The position numbers were made by a program, and so were the translations under genes. DNA of 64,000 nt from Brevipalpus yothersi. Its lineage: Eukaryota > Arthropoda > Arachnida > Trombidiformes > Tenuipalpidae. Positions within the stretch are counted from its first letter, which is position 1. Each line of letters begins with the position of its first letter. The notes below the pieces were generated by a model, which made no database searches, was not told the origin of the DNA, and saw only the letters and a program-made list of their open reading frames with translations. Below are positions 37,496 to 46,700 of this stretch, piece after piece. The stretch spans positions 584,712 through 648,711 of the forward strand of contig QZCP01000112.1 in assembly GCA_003956705.1 (NCBI GenBank). The letters are read 5' to 3'.

Positions 37496-39029
37496 ATGTC
37501 TCTATCAGGGGTAAGTTTAGATTAGATGATTGTCAGCCTCTTTTATCCACTCTCTTTTGCGACTTGTTTTCACTGCTCACAGATCACTCGTCAAGCTTCC
37601 GAAATGAGCGAACTCACGAGAGTAGATCGAATCGGAACACATTCTCATATTCGAGGACTTGGTCTCAATGAATTGTTGCAACCCAAGCCGGTAAGTTGTC
37701 TCTGAATTAAACTTTACTTTTTCATCCATCATCTCTCAAATTCTGTAGGTTTGTGAAGGAATGGTTGGCCAACTGACAGCTCGTCGAGCAGCTGGACTCA
37801 TTCTCCAAATGATCAAGGAAGGTAGAATTTGTGGTAGAGCTGTGCTGATTGCAGGAGAACCGGGAACTGGAAAAACTGCGATTGCGACAGCATTATCTAA
37901 AGCACTTGGCCGTAAGACACCATTCACTCAAATTTCCGGCTCAGAAATTTTCAGTCTCGAAATGAGTAAGTCGGAGGCTTTGATGCAGGCTCTTAGACGC
38001 TCGATCGCCATAAAAGTTAAAGAAGAGACCGAAATTATTGAAGGAGAGGTCGTCGAGATAGAGGTTGATCGGCCAGGCACAGGAACTGGTAATAAGCAAG
38101 GAAAGCTAACAATTAAGACTACCGATATGGAAACTGTTTATGATCTAGGACAGAAAATGATTGACTCTTTGACAAAAGAAAAAGTTACTGCTGGAGATGT
38201 GATTATTATCGATAAAGCTACCGGTAAAATTACTCGAATAGGTCGGAGCTTCACTCGAGCGCGTGATTATGATGCCATGGGTCCACAATCGAAGTTTGTT
38301 CAATGTCCTGCTGGGGAACTTCAGAAACGTAAAGAAGTTGTCCATACAGTATCGCTCCATGAAATCGACGTGATCAATAGCCGAACACAAGGTTTCCTAG
38401 CACTATTTTCTGGTGATACTGGTGAAATTAAGCCTGAAGTCAGACAACAAATTGATGAAAAAGTTTTTGAATGGAAAGAAGAAGGCAAAGCAGATATAGT
38501 TCCAGGAGTTTTGTTCATTGATGAAGTCCATATGCTAGATATCGAATGTTTCTCCTTCTTAAATCGAGCCATTGAATCACCTCTTTCACCAATTTTAATT
38601 GTTGCTAGCAATCGTGGCATAACACGTATAAGAGGTACAAACTATCAATCTCCTCATGGCATTCCTCTTGATCTCTTGGATCGAATGATAATCATATCAA
38701 CTGTTCCTTACGCTGAAGAGGAAATCAAGCAAATTTTGAAAATAAGATGTGAGGAAGAGGACGTATCTTTGGACGAAGATGCGATGATACTCCTGACGAG
38801 AATCAGTGCTGAAACAAGCTTACGGTATGGCATGCAACTAATAACTGCTTCAAATGTTGTAGCAATGCAGAGAAAATCTCCTGTGGTTACTGTGACTGAT
38901 CTTCGCAAAGTTTATTCAATTTTCTTGGATGAAAAACGATCAAGTGATTTCCTCGATCAATTTCAACAACAATTCTTATTCCATCATCCAGAGAATACAG
39001 TATCCGATGGTAACGGAAAAATGAATTGA
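37496..39029 (+). CDS. RUVBL2: RuvB-like AAA+ ATPase 2 (Reptin)
   Basis: A hexameric AAA+ ATPase of INO80, TIP60, R2TP and related complexes. Exons 37496-37510 (15 nt, five codons), 37583-37690 and 37749-39029 total 1,404 nt and give 467 aa (human 463). RVDRIGTHSHIRGLGL marks Reptin rather than Pontin. Walker A is AGEPGTGKTA. A domain II OB-fold insert follows. Walker B is LFIDEVHML, sensor 1 is IVASNRGI and the arginine finger lies in HGIPLDLLDRM. Introns are 58-72 nt. Confidence 0.96.
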
Positions 39030-39359
39030 TGAAAAACTGTAAAATCATCTTTTTCTCTCTTCATTTCCTTGATACAAATAAATTCTCTAAGCTCAAACAA
39101 GCAACAACGGTACAGTTTTTTCTACAGTACTATCTGGTATGTGAAGGCAATAAGATTTTAGATCGTGTTCTTCATCATGACATTATGAGTTAATCGATTG
39201 ATCATCTGATTCAGGGGGTAGAGTCGATGATCAAAAATTACCCGAAAGCGTAAATTGATGAAATCTCATCATGATAAAACATTTTATGAATGAACGAAAG
39301 TTTTACAAAGTGAGTTCTGTTTGACAACATGGGTAGAAATCCATCAGATTTGAACTATC
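39030..39359. other. Intergenic between convergent RUVBL2 and NUP54
   Basis: AATAAA at about 39078 serves RUVBL2. A possible short last exon of NUP54 could lie here (see that entry). Confidence 0.4.
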
Positions 39360-40475
39360 TTACTTACTTGTATTCTTATTAAGGGTTTTAGATAATGATA
39401 GCAAATGCTTGATGGCCTCTTGCTCTTGGCTCAAATATGCCTTAACTTCTTTGATGAGAGAATCATCAACAGTGAAAGATGTAACCATCGATTGATTTTG
39501 CATCTCTCTTAGTTTACTCATTAAATCATTGAGCTTACCCTTTAATTTGCTCGAATCATTCAATTCTGCCTGTAAACCTTCCAGTTTGGCTCGAAGTTGA
39601 TCTTCATGCGCCTGGACGGGATAAATTCTTTGCCGCCTGATCACTTGCCATACCATCACAGAGAGAACTCGATTTCCGAGAACCACATTTTTTCTCTTGC
39701 ATTCATCAACTTTTGTTCGCATCACTGCCACAGCACGTTCCAAGTTTTCGATATCACCAATGATCAGTCTAAGTCGTTGTCTTTGCTGCTGAGTTTCCTG
39801 TTCTTGAAGTTTAAATCTTTCATTGAGAGCTTGAAAACCAATCAAAGGTACCGGTATGAATTTTTTTGGATCTGGATTATTTAACTTGGCTTGATTCCAT
39901 AAAAGCTCGTCGATACCTTGTGGTACAACTTTGAGATACTCATCTATTTCCTCTTTAGAAGGTGGATGAAGAGGGACGAGTTGAATAAATTTATTAACAA
40001 AAACTTGACTCAATTGCATCTTGACATTTGGCTGATTTAGGTAGAGAACGAGATGGCGAGCAGGTAATTTAATGTTGGTGGTAGAATCTATAACAGACAC
40101 TGTGAGTAATGCCTTATTATCTGGAAGTATCTTGGTAGAATCAACTTTTGGATTGTAGTTGACACCGAATAAACTTTTCAAATTTGTTTCATATTGTAAA
40201 ACTTGAGAATTAAGCTGACTCTCATTCCCTTCAACCGAAACAAGAACACCAAATTTATTCTCATTTCCCTCTTCACTTTTTATCTCTGAATATCCAATGG
40301 ATTTGAACCGATGATTCGGCTGATGTTGATTCAGTTCAACTGGAGCTTGATTTTGAGTATAATACGCTCTCCCGGTGCCCCAATATGCTTGTAACTTGTT
40401 TAAGAGACCCAAAATTTGATCTCGCTCGTCATTGAACAACTTTGGATTGAAAGGGCTTGGCTGGTTAGGATCCAT
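39360..40475 (-). CDS. NUP54: Nucleoporin NUP54, FG-poor short form
   Basis: A channel nucleoporin of the NUP62-NUP58-NUP54 complex. Single exon, 371 aa; human NUP54 is 507 aa. It begins almost directly at the conserved alpha/beta region: NDERDQILGLLNKLQAYWGTG, then NHRFKSIGYSE. Further on are PQGIDELLWNQAKLNNPDP and the NUP54-specific coiled coil (QQQRQRLRLIIGDIENLE). No N-terminal FG-repeat segment is present; the only FG is FGVN/FGVL within folded sequence. At the 3' end the frame stops at TAA, but a strong donor gtaagt sits just before it, so a further exon is possible. Confidence 0.92.
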   Translation of the reverse strand: MDPNQPSPFNPKLFNDERDQILGLLNKLQAYWGTGRAYYTQNQAPVELNQHQPNHRFKSIGYSEIKSEEGNENKFGVLVSVEGNESQLNSQVLQYETNLKSLFGVNYNPKVDSTKILPDNKALLTVSVIDSTTNIKLPARHLVLYLNQPNVKMQLSQVFVNKFIQLVPLHPPSKEEIDEYLKVVPQGIDELLWNQAKLNNPDPKKFIPVPLIGFQALNERFKLQEQETQQQRQRLRLIIGDIENLERAVAVMRTKVDECKRKNVVLGNRVLSVMVWQVIRRQRIYPVQAHEDQLRAKLEGLQAELNDSSKLKGKLNDLMSKLREMQNQSMVTSFTVDDSLIKEVKAYLSQEQEAIKHLLSLSKTLNKNTSK

Positions 40476-40605
40476 GGATAAAGATGACTAAAACAACCAA
40501 TAAATTGGGAAAATATTGAGAAAAATCGAAAAAACAATCATGAAAGATTCAATTTCAACGGCAAAATCTTCACTCCACAAGCACAAGCAGTTGTCAGCTC
40601 AAGTC

Positions 40606-40740
40606 AAAGTTTGCCTAAAATAATGGCTCACAGATGTCACTCGTACACATATGCTTAATATTAATATCGATACTTTCTCATGTATCTGGTAGTAGTAAAA
40701 AGGTTTCTGCCGGGCTTTAATTTCAATTTCAAGCCTTCAA
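40606..40740 (+). repeat. 5' terminal segment of the element
   Basis: Shared with the deleted copy at 37.2 kb at about 85% identity by eye up to the aagcctt at about 40735, where the two diverge. This defines the 5' boundary to within ~20 nt. Confidence 0.8.
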
Positions 40741-41098
40741 GAGACTCCTCTGCCGTCGAAGAGAAGACATCGTCCGAATTTTGTCCCTATGAGTAAAAAT
40801 TTTTGCCTTTGGTGAATCTGTGTAGAAGATTGTATCTACTAAAATTGTACACCTGAATCCTGATTTTTGAATTGTGAGGTGAAATAAAATGAAAATTGTA
40901 ATAGTATTCGTCTGATTGAACGAGTGCCTCAAATCCGTGCTCTGACTGGGAGATCGTTCTCTGCGTTCTCTGTATCGAGTTCCCCTTTCGCGAAAAGTTC
41001 GACTGAGACGGGAGGTTTGATCGGTCAAATTCTTTCCGAGAAAACAAATCTGGTAAGGCTCGAAGGTGAGTGACCTGAGTTTTATTATCGAGGATTGA

Positions 41099-41284
41099 AT
41101 GATACCAGAGAGAAGAGAAAAAGTTATCATCATAAAAGTGAGAAATTGGAAGTGGACCAACAGAAGAAATCTCAGAGTAACAAGAGCGAGAGACATAAGA
41201 GAAAAAAGAGCTAGGATAGGCCGGGTGAAGATTAACACCTTCAAGAAAGGCCAGCTAGTTAAACTGTGGGTTTATTTTAGATAG
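41099..41284 (+). CDS. ORF0: small, highly basic peptide
   Basis: 61 codons from ATG to TAG. The product is rich in Arg and Lys (for example TRARDIREKRARIGRVK) and could bind nucleic acid. I do not recognise it. Its TAG lies 4 nt upstream of the ORF1 ATG, continuing the coupled pattern. The ATG directly follows a TGA in another frame, but that upstream frame has no start. It could still be leader sequence that is open by chance. Confidence 0.45.
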   Translation: MIPERREKVIIIKVRNWKWTNRRNLRVTRARDIREKRARIGRVKINTFKKGQLVKLWVYFR

Positions 41285-41288
41285 ACGA

Positions 41289-41741
41289 ATGTACTTGAAT
41301 AGGACTACACTTTTGAACATTTGGGAAAGTGTGAAGGAGAAGATAGACCTCAGTGAGAGAAAAATAATTGCGAATGTTCTAAGAGAGAATTCTGAAGATA
41401 GAGTTTCAATCGAAGGTAGTAATTTCTCCATTCCAAACTACGTTAGAAGTGTAAACTTCACACCACTCAACGGTGAGAGAATACTGATATTCTTTGATAA
41501 GTACATCTATTCGTGCTGGTTTTATAAATTGCACGAAAGATACGAATTTGGTGGGGAAAAGTTCCACATCTGTAAAGTTTGTGGATCAGCCTTTAATAAT
41601 TCAGTAAGCTTCAAAATTCACTTTTACTCGATTCAGTGTTGCTCTATTGTTCCTTATGTGAATATCAATACGACAATCGGTCTAATAACATACAAGTGGA
41701 GCCAGGTAGTGAAAGGAATAGATGAGAGGGAGCATAGTTGA
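41289..41741 (+). CDS. ORF1: single zinc-finger protein of the element family
   Basis: 150 aa. One finger, CKVCGSAFNNSVSFKIH followed by x5-C, fits C-x2-C-x12-H-x5-C and is followed by SIVPYV. About 35 residues upstream lies a hydrophobic strand, ILIFFDKYIYSC, which recurs in the sister ORFs. Overlaps ORF2 by 20 nt. No similarity to a host gene is recognised. Nucleic-acid binding is inferred from the finger. Confidence 0.8.
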   Translation: MYLNRTTLLNIWESVKEKIDLSERKIIANVLRENSEDRVSIEGSNFSIPNYVRSVNFTPLNGERILIFFDKYIYSCWFYKLHERYEFGGEKFHICKVCGSAFNNSVSFKIHFYSIQCCSIVPYVNINTTIGLITYKWSQVVKGIDEREHS

Positions 41742-42165
41742 GAAGGGAATCTTACTCATTTACGGCCTAAGGATAGAGAAAGGATACCCAGAAGACAGGC
41801 TAAATAAAGTTCACGAGTTGTTAAGAAAGAGAGCAATAGCTAAGGCAAGCATTATCAAGTTAACTAGCATTGGCGATATTCTGAAGGAATACAACATCGT
41901 GAGATTAGATCGTCGAAAGATAGCCCTATTCTTGCCGAACAAAATCTACCTGATTAAAATCAGAGCCTTGGTTACCGATCACTTTCTGATAGGACTGAAG
42001 TATAAGAAGTTTAGATGTATCATCTGTAGAAATTTCTTCTATTCATTTGATTCGTTTGTCAGGCACTTCTACAGAGCTAGATGTCTTGCTATCACTCCAT
42101 ACATGAATGAGAGACTCTGTAACGAACTTGTGTCCCCCATGATTCTGAAAGGAAATGGATATTGA
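41722..42165 (+). CDS. ORF2: single zinc-finger protein of the element family
   Basis: 147 aa. The finger is CIICRNFFYSFDSFVRH-x5-C, followed by LAITPYM. The upstream strand is IALFLPNKIYLI. The N-terminal ~60 residues are basic and helical. The start ATG lies inside ORF1 and the stop overlaps the ATG of the 32-codon membrane peptide by 11 nt. Confidence 0.8.
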   Translation: MRGSIVEKGILLIYGLRIEKGYPEDRLNKVHELLRKRAIAKASIIKLTSIGDILKEYNIVRLDRRKIALFLPNKIYLIKIRALVTDHFLIGLKYKKFRCIICRNFFYSFDSFVRHFYRARCLAITPYMNERLCNELVSPMILKGNGY

Positions 42166-42253
42166 CCCAATTCTTGTCTTGCTCATAATCGTTCTAGTTA
42201 ATGAGATTGCGATACTAATAGCATTAACATATATTCTGAGTAAGGAGCTATAG
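42155..42253 (+). CDS. 32-residue single-pass membrane peptide ORF
   Basis: Opens at ATG 42155 inside the end of ORF2 and stops at TAG 42251-42253, which abuts the ATG of ORF3 (TAGATG). The product starts MDIDPILVLLIIVLVNEIAI and is almost entirely hydrophobic, with one long transmembrane helix and a short charged tail (SKEL). It fills the only gap in the ORF chain exactly, which argues that it is real despite its size. Confidence 0.6.
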   Translation: MDIDPILVLLIIVLVNEIAILIALTYILSKEL

Positions 42254-42700
42254 ATGAGTTTTCTGGGACCTGAAACTCTTGTCACCTTCTGTGACAGAAT
42301 AAATGAGATACTGTCAGACGGAACTTTTGATAGATGCCTAAGAATACTCGAGAAGACTACTCTGTATGAAACAGACATCGAAGGCCTCGATAAAGACGGT
42401 TTAATTCAATGTGTGAGAGCGTGGAGAGAGTGGAATACAAGATACATCCCAGTAATTTTTGACCAGAGTTTATGGATTCTCGATCCGAATAGCACATTTG
42501 AAGACAGAAAAAGAACAGTGAGACCTATTCTGTGCCCTCTATGCTTGAAATCGTATTCGACCATCAAGTTGGCAAGGCGACATATCATTGAGGCTAGATG
42601 TATGGTTATCACTCCCTACGGTAATAAAGCCACGATCAGTAGAGTCGAAAAAATCAACAACCATGAAATGTCTGAGGAGATTAGATCTCACTTCGTATAA
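42254..42700 (+). CDS. ORF3: single zinc-finger protein of the element family
   Basis: 148 aa, starting MSFLGPETLVTF. The finger is CPLCLKSYSTIKLARRH-x5-C, then MVITPYG. The upstream strand is YIPVIFDQSLWIL. Its last 38 nt overlap ORF4. A FRGPETL and VPVILF pairing at 61.97-62.2 kb may be a distant relative. Confidence 0.8.
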   Translation: MSFLGPETLVTFCDRINEILSDGTFDRCLRILEKTTLYETDIEGLDKDGLIQCVRAWREWNTRYIPVIFDQSLWILDPNSTFEDRKRTVRPILCPLCLKSYSTIKLARRHIIEARCMVITPYGNKATISRVEKINNHEMSEEIRSHFV

Positions 42701-43241
42701 CAGCAAAACAGCACCGTACACCTCGATCGAAGCAGGCAGAAGGATAAATTCCATTTTGTTAGAGAATAGCTTTAGTAGATTATGCGTATGTCGAGGCACC
42801 CAGAAGATCAAGACTTATCTGAAGAATCATAGAATTTCTAGGAGAAATCTGAATAGAGTGGCGGTCTTCTTTAACAACTACATATATCTATGCGAGACGA
42901 AGAATCTACTGGGAAAATACCACACAGTCACGAAAAAAGGACCGAAGGAAGCGATCTGCTGTCGAATTTGCGGTAACACAGAGAACGATGGTTTCAAAAT
43001 TGCGAAGCATTTTTACAAAGGAGAATGTGTAGTGATCACACCGATATACAGCCCTGAAATAGTGCTTGAATTGATTAGTCCGAAGATAATCCATCAGTAC
43101 CCGATTCAACTGAACGTGAGGAGATCGGAATCGACCAGTCAGAGACGCCCAGAGCGAGCGGATAGAGTAGAGCCCATCGCTTCGACTAGTGCAGACAGAT
43201 CAGTGGGAATAAACATGAACCTTCCTCCACCACCATCATAA
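42663..43241 (+). CDS. ORF4: single zinc-finger protein of the element family
   Basis: 192 aa from the first ATG (MKCLRRLDLT). The finger is CRICGNTENDGFKIAKH-x5-C, then VVITPIY. The upstream strand is VAVFFNNYIYLC. It has a longer Arg/Ser/Pro-rich C-terminal tail than its sisters. The stop overlaps the ORF5 start as TAATG, the same junction as the SART1 non-LTR element's termination-reinitiation site. Confidence 0.8.
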   Translation: MKCLRRLDLTSYNSKTAPYTSIEAGRRINSILLENSFSRLCVCRGTQKIKTYLKNHRISRRNLNRVAVFFNNYIYLCETKNLLGKYHTVTKKGPKEAICCRICGNTENDGFKIAKHFYKGECVVITPIYSPEIVLELISPKIIHQYPIQLNVRRSESTSQRRPERADRVEPIASTSADRSVGINMNLPPPPS

Positions 43242-43735
43242 TGATTCCATATAGTTGTGAACTGTTGATCCGGTTATCTAATATACATTATAGAATTATT
43301 GGTGATCGGACCAGTAGAATATACAAAGCTAAACTATATAATCTAAGCAGTAGAAATTTCGAAGTGAATATAGGTGACGATGAGGAAATCCAGGAGTTAC
43401 TAAGACATTTTGCAACGACTCCTCAACCTGAAAACTGGATTCCAATATATTTTGACTATAATATTTGGATCTGTCACCTCCCAAGCCTTTTTGACTGGGA
43501 AGAAAACCCTCATAGGAGGTGGGAAACCAAGACAATTAAGACTGCAAAATGTGTGCTGTGTAATGCCAAATTCAAAACTCTTCAACAAATAAGAGATCAC
43601 TTCACAAACTATGAGTGTTTAGTGCCGACAATTTACTGCTGTTACAACACTGATGAGGAGATCGCTAATGAGGAGAGGTTTGTAGATGGACTCGATGAGA
43701 GACCAGTATGGAATGATGATGAATTAGATTGGTGA
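43241..43735 (+). CDS. ORF5: single zinc-finger protein of the element family
   Basis: 164 aa. The finger is CVLCNAKFKTLQQIRDH-x5-C, then LVPTIYC. The upstream strand is WIPIYFDYNIWIC. Acidic C-terminus. Its TGA is 3 nt before the ATG of the endonuclease-RT ORF, so it occupies the place of a conventional LINE ORF1. Confidence 0.8.
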   Translation: MIPYSCELLIRLSNIHYRIIGDRTSRIYKAKLYNLSSRNFEVNIGDDEEIQELLRHFATTPQPENWIPIYFDYNIWICHLPSLFDWEENPHRRWETKTIKTAKCVLCNAKFKTLQQIRDHFTNYECLVPTIYCCYNTDEEIANEERFVDGLDERPVWNDDELDW

Positions 43736-43738
43736 ACG

Positions 43739-46700
43739 ATGACTTATCGTCCATCTGTGAAGGTGATACAAACCAATGTACAGAAAAGTAGTGACGCTAT
43801 TATTAGTGCTCTAATCAAGACTAAAAGTGAAGAGTTGTGGGTGATCAGTGTGTGTGAATCACCGGACTCGATCAACTTAATCACTAGAGAATTTGATCCA
43901 AAGATTAAATGTATCACCAATGGTGAGACATCGATCATCGCCAGCTCCGAATGGACAATTGCGGCTCAACCCACAGGAATCCCGATGGTAGCTATGAGAT
44001 GTGTACTAAAAGGGAAACAGGTAGGTTTTGTGGCCCTACATTGGAGATATTGGAAGGATCCACATGGTGAAATGTTCGAGAAGTTGGAAAATATACTCCG
44101 AAAAGAGCTATATGGACATGATACAATAATTGCCGGAGACTTCAACACAGAGCACCCGCTCTGGAGCCTGAGTGCACCTAGATTGAATGCTCAATTTGTA
44201 GTGGAAATTATCGGCAAATTTAATCTTAAGAATTTCACAGAACCTACGGAGGATACATGGACACGGGAAAAAGGAAAGAAGAGGTATTGGTTGGATACGA
44301 TCCTGATTAGCCAGCGTAGAGAGTGTATGAGATTCTCGATCGACTGGCCAAAGGGCACTGATCATCGCTCAATTGAGGCCGAAATCAGGCTGGAAAGTGT
44401 CAAAGAGAAGGCTCAACTGACAGGATGTAACTGGGCATTGGTTGAAGAATGTTTGAAAAACAGCGTTTACAAATTCGCTCCCCCATACACTGTTCCGGTT
44501 TCGGAGGACTGGTTGCTCCAGGAACACAGGGAAATTATTGCCATTCTATCAACAACCCTCTGCGAATGTGCCCTGGATTCCAAAGGTAGAGGCGTGAGAC
44601 AAATGGACAAGCTTATACGCAAAAGGAAAGCAGTTAAAGGTAAATTGAATCGTCTGAAGAAGAGCCTCAGCTCTCTAGAACAGGTCATCAGTCTGTCACG
44701 ACAATTGGACGATATTAATTCAAGTATCAAGTCCTTGGGAACAAAGAAAGTAGATGCTATTTATGAGAGTCTGAGAAAAGAAAAAGCAAATGCATGGGAC
44801 ATATGCAGAGAAGTTCTAGGCCCTGACTGGACGAAATTGAGACCGGAAAGCTTCATACAAAACGTTGAGAGCCTCAGCAAAGAGCGTAATAAATTTCTTG
44901 GGCTCTTTGGAGGAATTCAGGGTCCTAGGGCTTCACCTAAACCACAGTACTATGATATTGCTGGTTTCACCGAAAAAGAATGGCGAAAAATATGTAGAAC
45001 AGTAGGCAAGAAAAGATGTCTCTTTGAAAGATTCCTGGATAGCAAAGGCATGGCCATCATGCTTAAAGTAATGCCGAAGGCAAGAACCTTCATTGAGCTA
45101 AGTATAGCCCACTCATATGTTCCCCTTGCCTGCTTAGAAAGTAGAATACAGCTAATTGAAAAGAGTGATGGACTTAAGGTTAGGCCTATAGCGATCCAGA
45201 ACCCTGTAGCCAGAGTGTTCGATGCCTGTTTCGCTTGTTTGGTAGATAGATACTACCGGGGAGAGATTCCGAGACAATTCGGGTTTGTTAAAGAAAAAAG
45301 TGTGGATGAATTGTTTCTCAGATGGTCGGACATAATTGAAAAAGCAGCCCAGAAGAAGAATAGCTACTGCTTGATGTGGAACTTTGACTACTCAAATGCA
45401 TTCGAGGATTTTGGTTGGGACCACACGATGAGAGAATTGAGAGAAAACAGTAGGGCTCCAGAAGGGCTCATAAATCTTTTTTCATTTTGCCTGAAACATC
45501 GAATCAGTTTTGTGAAAGAAAACGATTCGATTTGGACTCGAGAACATAGAACAGGTAGCTGGCAAGGAGGCATATCCTCTCCAAAAAATTTCGCGATGGC
45601 GACCAAAAATCTAATTATAAACGAAGCCGGAGGAGTCAAGGTTCATACACTCAAATTCGCCGACGATATTATCATCATCAGTGATCCCATCCCCATGGCT
45701 CATTGGCGAACACGTCTGAGGATGTTTAATTGGACAAAAAACAGACTCACAATCGACATCATAAGACAACTGAAAGAGCGATCGAGTAGAACAGGACTGA
45801 GCCTAAACGAAGAGAAGACCAAATGTATCGCCTTCGCAAATGATTGGTGTCTCAGTAAAAAGATAGCCGGCTCTGGATCCATGAAATTTATGGGCATAGA
45901 GTTAAATTCTGGGAAATTTCCGCGAACTTTTCCATTCATCAACAAGAGACTGGAACTGATCAAATCCTTGTTTAGAAGAAGATTCTCTCAACTCGACCAG
46001 CTACCGACCAAAGCTTTGGGCTTTGTGTACGATGGACTAGTAAACTCGATTCTCCGCTACTTCGCTTGCTTTTGTTACAGGTTTAATGAAAAATGGAGTA
46101 AGAAAGACTTCTTGAGAACCGCCGAGATCCTATGTGGTATACGAGGATCTCCAGTTATCTTCGAGCTGCTAAATGCTAAGGAACCAGAGACATGCATGAG
46201 AGATCACTTCGTTAATCAGAGCCTGAGATGGGGAGCAGAAAGCACGATTTTAGAAGACCTAGGGATCCAACACTTGTGTATTAGATCTGAGCAAAAAGAA
46301 ATTCGAATTTATCGAGTTAGCGAAACACTCATTTCAAGACTAGGAAGATTAGAACAATTTTTTGAGGCCAAAATTGAATACTTTGCCGCTACCGGATGGT
46401 GTGTGTCGAGTGGTAGATACTCGATGGACATCACTTACGGAACTGGTGTTCTGAGCCCGCTCAGAATATCAAAGAGGTGTGTTCTGAACCAAGATGTGGT
46501 GGGTGATGATATCGAGGCTGTCGGACAATGGTGTGTCAACTCAGCGATTAAATACGCAGCTGAGTGCGAGGAGGATGTGATCTTCCACATTTTGAAAATC
46601 CCGGAAAGTTGGCTGGATCATTACAATCAAGTGGCTTGTAATATCAGAAATGCAATGGCGCGAAGAAGAGGTATCTGGCTGTTCATGGATAGCAGAGATT

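Noticed and set aside
40729..41244. 171-codon minus-strand open frame over the element's 5' leader
   Set aside because: It starts at TTG rather than ATG, has no motif, and runs into the terminal repeat. Probably a composition shadow, although antisense coding in this element means it is worth keeping in mind.
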